A DNA stretch of 64,000 nucleotides from Microglena sp. YARC (lineage: Eukaryota > Chlorophyta > Chlorophyceae > Chlamydomonadales > Chlamydomonadaceae): contig CM039463.1 in NCBI GenBank assembly GCA_022414725.1, positions 80,797,420 through 80,861,419 on the forward strand, in the 5' to 3' direction. The notes beneath the pieces were generated by a model that saw only the letters and a program-made list of their open reading frames with translations, searched no databases and had not been told where the DNA came from. Both the position numbers and the translations under genes were made by a program. This document shows positions 51,169 to 63,500 of the stretch, piece after piece (the stretch's first letter is position 1; each line of letters begins with the position of its first letter).

Positions 51169-52201
51169 CTGCATGAAGGGGGGGCACAGTCATGGTTGAG
51201 GTGAGGGATATGGTTGAGATGAGGTATCTGGTTGGCGGCAGCTGCCGTGGTCTGATCTGGCGTGTAACTTGTATCATCCTGCATGAAGTGGTCATCATGG
51301 TCAGTAAGATGGCTGATGTATGGGTTGGCAGGGAGACAAGGAGGCACATGGAGGTGTTGGGCACCACATGGAGGGGCCACTTCATAGTGCCCCTTCATGG
51401 TTGAGGTGAGGGATATGGTTGAGATGGGGCATCTGGTTGAGATATGGTTGAGATGGTTGGTTTAACTGTCACGAGTCAGGTAACCAAAGTATCACGAGTG
51501 GTTTAAGGGGCATGGATAGAGTGGCTGACATTGTTGGTTTAACTGACATGGTTGCCCCCCCCCCCCCCCCCCCATTCTCTCGCTCCTTACCCTATCAGAG
51601 GTGTCATTTACTGCACTCCTTGTTATAATTATTGTACACTTAATATGCTCCCAACTCCAGCCCCCTTACTTCCCGCTGCATACTTGCTACCGTCTTACTC
51701 CTTACCCTATCAGAGGTGTCCAAGAGTACACTTAATGCACTCCTTGTTACGGTTGTATGATTGCACACTTAACATACTGCCAACTTCTAGCCTCCCGACT
51801 TCCAGCTGCATAATTGATACCGGTTTACTCCTTACCCTATCACAGGTGTCAAGTGTACACTAAAGGTAATCCTTGCTACGTTTTTTTATTGCACACTTGA
51901 TATGCTCCCAACTTCTAGCCTCCCAACTTCCCGCTGCATGATCGATACCGGTTCACTCCTTACCCTACCAGAGGTGTCCAAGTGTACACTTCATGCACTC
52001 CTTGTTACGGTTGTATTATTGAACACTTAATCAACTCCCCATTCTTCTCGCCAATTATATATTTGATATCAGTATACTCTGAACTATCAGAGGCGTCTTG
52101 CCCGGCAACCCCTTGGTGTATCGACATTAACTCGACGGTATCAAGATGAGCTTGCGATTCCCTATATATCTTGATGATGCGGTGCACACTATTTTTGTCC
52201 C

Positions 52202-52232
<31 letters not shown>

Positions 52233-54515
52233 CACACACACACACCACACACACACACCACCACGCTCCTTACCTTATCTGAGGTGTCCAACTCGGCCTT
52301 CAGAGCTTTGTTCTTGGCTGCCAAGGGGGAAGACAAAGGCTTGCTTGCCACGTTGTCCCTTTCAGGCATACGATCAGGCATATCACAATCAGTGCTAGCT
52401 CCCAATTTGGACGAGGCGGTGGGGGTCCTGAGGTTTCGGCTGCTCAAGGGCGAGGGGCACACCACGGCACTGTGTGGCGAGGAGGCTGACAGCTTGGCGC
52501 GAGGGGATGACAGGGATGCGCTGTTTGGCGGGGGAGGCACATGGGGGGATGGAGCCGATCCACTCTTAGGTGATGGTTGTACTCGGGCACGGGGAGATGA
52601 CGCCCCTCGATTGTGGGGTGAGGATAGCGCCACTCTTACGAAAGGAGAAGTAGCATTGCTGGCTACTGAGCGCCTTAGGGCCGGACTGGGGTGCGGAGGA
52701 GGAGCTCCGAAGTCAACTGACTGGTTTCGGAGCTTTCCGGCGTGCGCTGATGTGTCAGCCAGGTAGGATGGTGGCCCGCCAGCTGCGATGCTGTGCCTCT
52801 TGCTCAGCATGTCTGGAGTTGCCAGGCTGGCGAGACCACCCTTGGGCTTGCCCGCCTTGCTGGCAGTCTGAGGCTTGGCTTGGATCGTAGCAGGGCGTTG
52901 AGATGTGGAACCGGAGGATGACATGGCAGGCTTTTTGCTGGCACCCCCAGAACTCTGGCCTCTAATGTTGGCGTGCTGCTGGCGCTCTGCTACCAGGGCC
53001 TCTACCTCTTCTGCCACTCCCGGCAAAACTTCCTCCTGCATTAGGGCAATGGCATAGCATCAACAACAAGGCCAAGGCAGACCCAGGTAGGCTATCAAGT
53101 GCATGCATGGATGTATGAGGGGGAGAGCGCAACCTGATCCATAGCTGTTGCGTACTATGAAGAAAGCCCCCTTTAGACTTATCCCTCTGCCTCTCCTGGC
53201 AAGACCTCCTCCTGCACAGGGGCAATGGCATGGCATCAATTACAATGTCAAGGCTAGCCCAGGTAGGTGATCAAGTGCATGTATGGATGAGGGGGTGAGC
53301 GCAACCTGATCTATAGCTGTTGCGTCCTATGAAAAAAGCCCCATTTAGACTTATCCCTCTGCCACTCCTGGCAAGACTTCCTCCTGCATTTTGGTATCAA
53401 CAACAACGTTAAAGACAGACCCAGCCCAGGAGGTATGTACTCATGAGCATGCATGGATTGTTTTGGATGAGTGGAGAAAGTAAGAATAAGATAAAATAAT
53501 ACCCTGAATAATAATAAAAGATTACCCTGCTACTGTGAGGGCCATGTGCTGTGGCATGTACTACACACATGCACATACCTCATAGTCCTGACCCATCACA
53601 GTGAAAGGCTCTCCCTCGGTGATGCGCCACTCATGTGTGGCAGTACGTACAGCCGCCACCAGAACCGGCATCTTGTCCCGCTGCTTCCCGGCACGGATAG
53701 CTCGCTGAAGCTTGCGGTTGGCGTCTCGTCCCTGCAGAGACACATGAAGCAATCAATCAATCCATGTTTTATCCATGACGAGACGCGAGGTTGTGTGGGG
53801 TGGTTGTTGTTGTGGTTGTTGTTGCCCTTTCACTTGCGGTTGGCGTCTCGTCCCTGCAGAGACACATAAATCAATCAATCAATCAATGTTTCAATCAATC
53901 AATCCATGTTTTATCCATGACGAGACGCGAGGTTGTGGGGGGCAGCTCTTTCACTTGCGCTGGGGCTGACAGCCAGACACAGATAAATGGGCATGCAAGT
54001 TTGAATGAATGAATGATTGAATGAACGTAGGAATAAATGAATGAATGATTGAATGAGCGTAGGAATAAATGAATGAATGATTGAATGAGCGCAGGAATAA
54101 ATGAATGAATGATTGAATGAGCGTAGGAATAAATGAATGAATGATTGAATGAGCGTAGGAATAAATGAATGAATGATAGAATGAGCGTAGGAATAAATGA
54201 ATGAATGATTGAATGAGCGTAGGAATAAATGAATGAATGATTGAATGAGCGTAGGAATAAATGAATGAATGATTGAATGAGCGTAGGAATAAATGAATGA
54301 ATGATTGAATGAGCGTAGGAATAAATGAATGAATGATTGAATGAGCGTAGGAATAAATGAATTAATGATTGAATGAACGTAGGAATAAATGAATGAATGA
54401 TTGAATGAAAAAATAACGGAATACGCATCTGAGGCCATGTTGCTATCAGGCAAAAGTGTGAATAACCCCCCAGACTTATGTATGGCACTCTGAAGCTTCT
54501 GGTTGGCCGTCTTGT

Positions 54516-54566
<51 letters not shown>

Positions 54567-57500
54567 GGGGGGGGGGAGACAAATAAAAGCTTCTTCCTTG
54601 GCAGTGAGTACTAAGGATCTTAGCTGAATGTTTTGAAGGAGAGATATCAAAAGTAAGAGAAGACATGAGAAAGGGATGATGTCGTATGATGTTGTATATA
54701 AATTGTAACTTTAGCCCAGCCAGACTGCCAGCATCACATGATGTCATGAACTAAAGAGCAGCTAACAAGATCAACTAATTTACCTCACTGCGTATCGGTT
54801 CTCATCTGCCTCGTACGCTCATATCCTACCGTCAAGCACCAGACCCTATGAGGCTACGCTGCATAGAAGTGGACTAAAAAGCAGCTAACAATACCAAATC
54901 GTGTGCCTCGCCATGTATCGGTCTACCTTAGCCTCATACTCTACCATCCAGCACCAGACCCTATGAGGCTACGCTGCATAGAAGTGGACTAAAAGCAGCT
55001 AGAAAGAACAAATCATGTGCCTCACCTTGCATCGGTCCTCATTCGCCTCATATGCTCATATTATACCATCCAGCACTAGACCCTATGAGGCTAAGGTGCA
55101 TTCTAGTGAAATAAAAAGCAGCTAATAAGAGAAGCAAATCACATGTGCCTCACCTTGTATCGGTCTTTATCTGCCTTGTACACCCATTTTCTACCATCCA
55201 GCACCCAACCCTATGAGGCTACGCTGCATTCTAGTGAAATTAAAGTAGCTAGAAAGATCAAATCATGCGCCTCACCTTGTATCGGTCCTCATCCGCCTCG
55301 TATGCTATCATCCAGTTACTTTCCTCCCGTGCATCATCCAGCTCGCGAACAAGGTTAAGGACTGGGGCACGCCTCTCGGCTATAGCATTCACCTGGGTGG
55401 TGTGGGGTGGAGAGGGGTGATGGGGAGGGGGGGTGTGGTGGGGGAGGGGTGGTGTGTGTGGGGGGGGGTGGACTGGGGCACGCCTCTCGGCTGTAGCATT
55501 CACCTGGGGAGGGGTAGTGCGGGTAGGTGTGGTGTGGAGGGGGTGGTGGTGTGGTGTAGGGTGGTGGTGTGGGGTGGTGGTGGTGAACTGGGGCATGCCT
55601 CTCGGCTGTAGCATTCACCTGGGGAGGGGTAGTGCGGGGTGGTGGTGGCGGTGATGTGGGGTGGTGGTTTGAGTTTGTGGTGTGGAGGGGTGGTGGTGGA
55701 CTGGGGCACGCCTCTCGGCTATAGCTTTCACCTGGAGTGGGGTAGTGCGGGTAGGAGTTGTGTGGAGGGGTGGTAGTGGTGTGGAGAGGTGGTGGTGGAG
55801 TGGGGTGGTGGTTTGGGGTGGTGATGTGGGGTGGTGGTGGTGGACTGGGGCACGCCTCTCGGCTATAGCATTCACCTGGAAAGGGGTAGTGTGGGTAATT
55901 GTGGTGTGGAGGAATGGTAGTGGTGTGGAGAGGTGGTGGTGTGTGTTGGTGGTGCGGAGTGGTGGGGGTAGGGAGAGGTGGTGGTGGAATGGGGCAAGCC
56001 TCTAGGCTATGGCATTCTCCTCAGTGGTGTGGGGAGTGAGTGGTGATGGGTGGTGGTGGTGGTGGTGGGGAGGAGATGATGCAGGATGGTGCAAAGTGGT
56101 AAAGGCAGGGATGGGTGGTGGTGGACTGGGGCAAGCCTCTAGGCTACAGCATTCCTTTGGGTGGGGCAGCCAGGTGGTGGGGCAGCGGATGTAAGCTGCT
56201 GGGGCAGCGGATGTATGAGCTGGTTAAGCACCAGATGGAATATGTAGTGAGGCAGCATATGTAATATGTGGATGTATATGGCGAGACGCCAGATGTACTG
56301 TGTGGTGAGGCTTGCAGAAAGGGTTCAGATGGTGGCTCCCTCCACCTCACATCCCCACCTCCACCTCCAATTCTCACCTCGTCCAACAAGCAAACAGCAC
56401 CTTCACCTCACCTCCAATTCTCACCTCGTCCAACAAGCCAACGGCACCTTCACCTCACCAAACCTCCAATTCTCGCCTCGTCCAACAAGCCAACGGCACC
56501 TTCACCTCACCAAACCTCCAATCCTCGCCTCGTCCAACAAGCCAACGGCACCTTCACCTCACCAAACCTCCAATTCTCACCTCGTCCAACATGCGAACAC
56601 CACCTCACATTCTCTCCCCTCCCTCACACTCTCACCTCAACCAACATGCAAAAACCACCTCACACTCTCTCCTCCCCCTCACACTCTCACCTCCACCTCA
56701 CACTCTCACCTCTCCCTCACATTCTCTCCTCCACCTCACATTCTCACCTCCCCCTCACATTCTCACCTCCCCCTCACATTCTCTCCTCCCCCTCACACTC
56801 TCACCTCCACCTCACATTCTCTCCTCCCCCTCGCACTCTCACCTCCACCTTACATTCTTACCTCATCCATCATGCGTACAACCTTGGAAAGAACGTCAGC
56901 CACCTGAGAGATGAATGCACATCGATTTGAGAGACAAATAAACTTAGATATGAGAGATAAATAAGCATAGATGTGAGATAATACATGGACATACATATGA
57001 GAGAATACCGAAACACTGATATGAGAAAATACAGAAACACAGGGAAACAGCCACCTAGGGGGCGGGAGCTCTCAGACACACCCCATTGTCCGACCTACCG
57101 ACGACCGAGACAAAACCTGACACGTCAGCCAACTACTCTCAATTAAATGGCTTCGGTCAGCTCCATCGTTGCCACCAGTCGTTCCGTTGCCAACACCCTC
57201 CGCCAAAAAGAAGTGACCAGAAACGCTCAGCTTTCTTAGCCTAGGTAGCTATGCCGAGACAGAATTGGGCGGAGAATGTGCTGATAAATCTACACAGCAA
57301 GAATTTACAACCAGGGCTTTTCTTTTCAGCTACGAGCAACAGCTTCTAGGCAGCTCCCTGAGCCAGCCACTGGGGTCCACCCAAATATATACCGCAAGAA
57401 ATTACAGCCAGGGCTTTTCTCTTCAGCTACAAGCAGCTTCTTGGCAGCTCCCAGAGCCAGCCACTGTGCTGTACTCCAATATTTCAGATATTCTGAAAAA

Positions 57501-60500
57501 ACGATTGTGCTAGCTTCAAGGCGCACGAAGTTCCAAAAGATTTGGCTGAATAGTAAGTCAGGGGAGTAGCTTAGATACTGTTGCTCGTAGCTGAAAATAA
57601 AGGCAATGAGTTCTACAAGGCACTTGGTGGTAGGCCCCAGTGCAAGCAAACGGGCTGGCCCCTCAACATCGCGCTCGTAACGAGGCGTACTATTCATTTA
57701 TTTACTAGAAGACCCTTGGTGGCAGGCCCCTCAACCTCACGCCTAGTAACAAGGCGTACTACATATTTAGTGTAAGACACTTGGTGGTTGGCCCGAGTGC
57801 AGGCAAACAGGCCACATCGTGCATCCTAATGAGTTGTACTATTCACGCGTGCAGGAATGTGTTTGTGTATATGCGCGTGTGTGTATGCAGGACTTCAAAC
57901 CGTGTGTGCGTGCTCGTCGGTGCAGGACCGTGTGTGTGTATGCAAGACTTCAAACCGTCATTCCTACCAGTCCTGTGCCAGCAGTCAACTTGCCCCCTCC
58001 TGCGGTGGTGCTTTGGCTGTGGGTGGCATACGGCCCTGTGCAACAACAACACTCGGAAGAACCCAATGGAAGTAAGCTTTCATCATAGCTCTCATCCAAC
58101 CCAACAAAGTACTTCAAACAGGCACTCCTACTTGTCCTGTACCGGCAGTCAACTTGCGCCCCCTGCGGTGGTGCTTTGCCTGTGGGTGGTGATGCTCCAG
58201 CTGTGGGTTGCAGTCAGCCCTGTGCTACAACAACACTCGGAAGAACCCAATGGAACAAAGCTTTCATCATAGCTCTCATCCAACCCAACAAAGTACTTCA
58301 AACAGACACTCCTTCCTGTCCTGTATCAGCAGCAAACTTGCGCCCTGTGTCGGTGCCCGGGCTGTGGGTTGCAGTCAGCCCTGTGCTACAACAACACTGT
58401 GCAACAACAACACTCGGAGGAACCCAGTGGAACAAAGCTTTCATCATAGCTCTCACTCAACCCAACAAAGCACTTCACACAGGCACTCCTAACTATCCCA
58501 GGGATTTGTTTTTCAAATCTGAAAGTAGGTTTTTTCTCGCTTTATGGCTTTTGGCCTCCTCCAGTGACAGCTTGTTATAGCTCTTAGTAGCTTTTACAGC
58601 CTTTTATAGCTTTCTAGGGTCATTTAGGGCAAAAAACTGACCTGTCCAGTACCAGCAGCAAACTTGCCCCCTGTGTCGGAGCTCCGGCTTTGGGTTGCAG
58701 CCAGCCCTGCCAGTAGCTGGTTCAGGTTGGTAGGGGGGGTGATGCGAGTGGCGAGGCACAAACCCTCCAGTTCACGCGACCTGCTCATCACCAAGTCCTT
58801 CATGGCCTGGCACTGGGCACACTCCAAACGGCCAACCTCCTCTTGGCACTGTGCAGGGGCAAAATATCAGGTTTGAATTCAAATTTAAATCCAAATCCTT
58901 CATGGCCTGGCACTGGGCACACTCCAAGCGCCCAACCTCTGCTTGGCACTGTACAGGGGCAAAGGGCAGGTTCAAATTCCAATTCAAATCCTTCATAGCC
59001 TTGCACTGGGCACACTCCAAACGGCCAACCTCCTCTTTGCACTGTGCAATGACAAAATATCAAGTTCAAATTCAAATTTAAATCAAAATTCTTCATGGCC
59101 TGGCACTGGGCACACTCCAAACGGCCAACTTCCTCTTGGCACTGCACAGGGGCATAAAAGTAGGTTCAAATTCAAATCCAAATCCTTCATACCAAATCCT
59201 TCATATCAAACTATATACACTCCAAGTGCCCAACCTCCTCTTGGCACTGCACAGGGATTGGATCAAATATAGTTTGATAAGAATGCTTTGATTTTAATTG
59301 ATTGTGTTAATGCAGAAGTCATGGCCTGGCACGGAGCACACTCCAAGTGCCTAACCTCCTCTTGGCACTGTGCAGGAATTGGATCAAAAATGTTTTGGGT
59401 TTCAGACAGGGCATTCCCATCCCCATTCAAAATGACTTAGAAGCAGAACTTTTACCCGGTAGCAGTAGCGATCGCAATCTCGGACCCTGTTTTGGCCAAG
59501 CCTTCCGCTACCATTAGACTCCAATCTCGCCCTTGCCTCCCAACCCCTCCGGGCTGCCTACCCAAATCGATACCAGGAGCCCAACTTTGAAAGGCACCAA
59601 ATCCCTGATCACTACCAGAAGAGCACATTTCTGAAACGAAAAATGCTCTGCTTAGAAGCCCAAAACAGAGCAGCTAGTAGAGCAGGTTCAAGTTTAAAAA
59701 CTTAAACAGTTTATACTTCAACTGAACTCATTTTGGACAATCGAAAATGCATTATTATTCAACTATATTCATTTTGGACACTCGAAAATGCATTATTATT
59801 CAACTGTATTCATTTTGGACACTCGAAAATGCATTATTATTCAACTATATTCATTTTGGACACTCGAAAATGCATTATTATTCAACTATATTCATTTTGG
59901 ACACTCGAAAATGCATTATTATTCAACTATATTCATTTTGGACACTCGAAAATATATTATTATTCAACTATATTCATTTTTGACACTTGAAAATATATTA
60001 TAATTCAACTATATTCATTTTTGACACTTCAACCTGCTTGGAGAGAAAGCATGAGGCGCCAATAACTGAATCCCCATACACTTGCACCCTACGCACGCCA
60101 CGCAGTTATTCACCTCTGCTCATGCATTGTACCATTGTTAGACTTATAGTGTGCAGGCGCTGAGAGTTGTGTTTCGCACGTTATAAACAATTAATATATT
60201 ATCTAACAGTATCCGACCAGTATCATTATATTATAAATAACGTATATAGTATTTTACCGTACCATGGTTAGATGTCTAGTGTGCAGGCGCTGAGAGTTGT
60301 GTTTCCCTCGTTAATATATATATATATATGTATATATATATATTATAAATTACTCATGTAGTATTTTACCATACCATGGTTAGACTTCTAGTGTGCAGGC
60401 GCTGAGAGTTGCGCATCACCAGGCTAGTGGCCATTCGCTCTGGACAGTCTTCAGGCACCTCCAGAGCACTCCATAGGGAGTTTAGGATGTTGGCCACCTC

Positions 60501-63500
60501 GTTGGCCTTGGACACACGCTCAGCCTACATGGTGGGGGGGGCAGAGTTGTGTGTGGTGCAATCATGTGGGAAAGGGTAGAGGCAGAGGTCCAGTGTGTGG
60601 TGGCCGCTTTGACAGTCTTTGACAACCGCCCAGCCTACATGGTGGTGGTGGTGGTGGTAGTGGTGGGTGCAAGAGGTCAGATAGTGTAAGTGGTGCTGTC
60701 GATCGTGGAAGGTAGAGGTAGAGGTCCAGAGACTTCCGGAGGGAGTTAAGGATGTTGGTCACCTCTTGGCCTTGAATGCTCAGCCTACATGGTAGTGGTG
60801 GGGACAAGGGGTAAGATAGAGTAGGTGGTGCTGTGCAGGTCATGTAAGGTAGAGGTACAGAGAACTCCAGAGGGAGTTTAGGATGGTGGCCACCTCGTTG
60901 GCCTTGGACACACGCTCAGCCTACATGGTGGTGGTAGTGGTGGGTACAGGAGGTAAGATGGTGTAGGTGGTGTTGTGCAGGTCGTCAAAGGTAGAGGTAG
61001 AGGTCCAGAGAACTCCTGAGGGAGTTAAGGATGGTGGCCACCTCGTTGGCCTTGGACACACGCTCAGCCTACATGGTAGTGGTGGGTACAGGAGGTAAGA
61101 TGGTGTTGGTGGTGTTGTGCAGGTCATGTAAGGTAGAGGTAGGGGTCCAGAGAACTCCAGAGGGAGTTTAGGATGGTGGCCATCTTGTTAGCCTTGGACA
61201 CTCGCTCAGCCTACATGGTGGTGGTAGTGGTGGGAACAAGAGGTCAGATAGAGTAGGTGGTGCTGTGCAGGTCATGTAAGGTAGAGGTACAGAGAACTCC
61301 AGAGGGATTTTAGGATGGTGGCCACCTCGTTTGCCTTGGACATACACTCAGCCTGCATGGTGGTGGTGATAGTAGTGGTGGGTACAAGAGGTCAGATAGT
61401 GTAGGTGGTGTTGCGCAGAAATCGTTGAAGGTAGAGGTAGAGGTCCAGAGCACTCCATAGAGAGTTTAGGATGGTGGCCACCTCATTAGCCTTGGACACA
61501 CGCTCAGCCTACATGGTGGTGGTGGGTGCAAGAGGTAAGATAGTGTAGTTGGTGTTGTGCAGGTCATGTAAGGTAGAGGTACAGAGCACTCCAGAGGGAG
61601 CTTATAATGGCCACCTATTTGGCTTGGACACGCGCTCAGCCTACATGGTGGTGGTGGTGATGGTAGTGGTGGGTACAGGAGGTAGGGTAGTGAAGGTTGT
61701 GTTGTGCGGATCGTGGAAGGTAGAGGTCCTGTGTGTTGAGGTCATGAGATAGATGTCAAGTTTGTGGCAGCCGCTTTGTCAGTCTTTGACACCCGCCCAG
61801 CCTACATGGTGGTGGTGGTAGCGGTGGGTACAGGAGGTGAGATGGTGTAGGTGGTGTTGAGCAGATCATGTAAGGTAGAGGTAGAGGTCCAGAGCCCTCC
61901 GGAGGGAGTTAAGGATGGTTGCCATTTCGTTGGCCTTGACACCCGCTCAGCCTACAAGGTGGTGGGGGCAGAGTTGTGTGCGTTGCGATCATGTGGGAAA
62001 GGGTAGAAGTAGAGGTCCTAGTGTGTGTGGCGGCCGCTTTGTTAGTCTTTGACACTCTCCCAGCCTGCATGGGATGGCCAATATACGCACACATGATGTT
62101 GAGGTGGTTTGTTCATGTGAAGAAGGGTATGTGGCGGATAGCTGTTCTATTTGAAACACCCGCTCAGCCACCCCTCGCCTTCACAAGTTCCCAGCACACT
62201 CTTAACTTGAGAGCAGCTGTCTTAGCAAGCTTGGCACCCAACCCATGCACCGTGTTGTCGCTCACATCCAGGTCCTCATTCACCTACCTACCTACCCACA
62301 TTCAATCCTCCTTACCAGTACCCCCACCCCCACCCTCCCACGCCTCCAAAAGTCCCCAGCACACTCTTACCTTGAGGGCAGCTGTCTCAGAAAGCTTGGC
62401 ATCCAACCCATGCACTGTGTTGTCGCTCACAACCGGGTCCTCATTCATCTTCACCTACCCACCTGCATCTCCCCCTACCAGACCCCCCCCCCCCCCCCAC
62501 ACACACACACACACACACACACACGTCCCTGGCATAGTCTTACCTTAAGAGCAGCTGTCTCAGCAAGCTTGGCATCCAACACATGCACCGTGCTGTCGCT
62601 CACATCCAGGTCCTCATTCACCTACACCTACCCACCTGCATCTCCCCTTACCCCCCCCCCCCCACACACACACACACACACACACAAGTCCCTAGCATAG
62701 TCTTACCTTGAGAGCAGCTGTCTCAGCAAGCTTGGCATCCAACCCATGCACCGTGTTGTCGCTCACATCCGGGTCCTCATTCATGTGCAGTGCTCCACCG
62801 CCCAGGGAGAGGCGCCCCCCTGGCCTGGAGGCAACCTCATTAATCGTGGCTTGCAGGTTCTGGGACTTGTGGCGTTGCCTGCAGTTGAGGTGTTCAAGCA
62901 TTGTCAGGTTGGGGTGTTCAAGGCTACCTCCCCCCCCCCCCCCTACACACACACATCCACTAAAACGACCCCCTTGCATCCGCACATACAGCAGCACCAG
63001 CTTCTACTGTGTGTAGTCCCTGCTCACAAGAAGACCCCCAGGGAGGACCCCCCACACACCCACACCCACACACATCCCTCAAACAACCCCCTAACATACG
63101 CACATACAGCACTACCACCATCTCTTGTCCCTGCTCACAAGAAGACCCCCAGGGAGCCCCCCACCACCACCACCACCACACACGCACATCCACTCAAACG
63201 ACCCCCTTGCATCCGCACAAACAGCACTACCAGCCGCTCATGTGTCTAGTCCCTGCTCACCAGACAACACCCAGAAAGGACCCCCCCCCCCCCCCCCCCT
63301 CGCACACACACATCCACTCAAACGACCCCCTTGCATCCGCACATACAGCACTGCCAGCCCCTCATGTGTCTAGTCCCTGCTCACCTGAAAACACCCAGAA
63401 AGGACCCCCCCCCCCCCCCCCCCCCCCCCCCGCCCCGCACACACACATCCACTCAAACGACCCCCTTGCATCCGCACATACAGTACTACCAGCATCTCAT

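Noticed and set aside
52146..52766. 206-codon plus-strand ORF
   Set aside because: Antisense shadow of the MAP65 tail exon, which has phase-matched splice sites and family context.
53895..54747. Minus-strand ORFs of 251 and 278 codons (HSFIYSYAHS repeats)
   Set aside because: Translation of the 32-bp TGAATGAATGATTGAATG array in a MAP65 intron.
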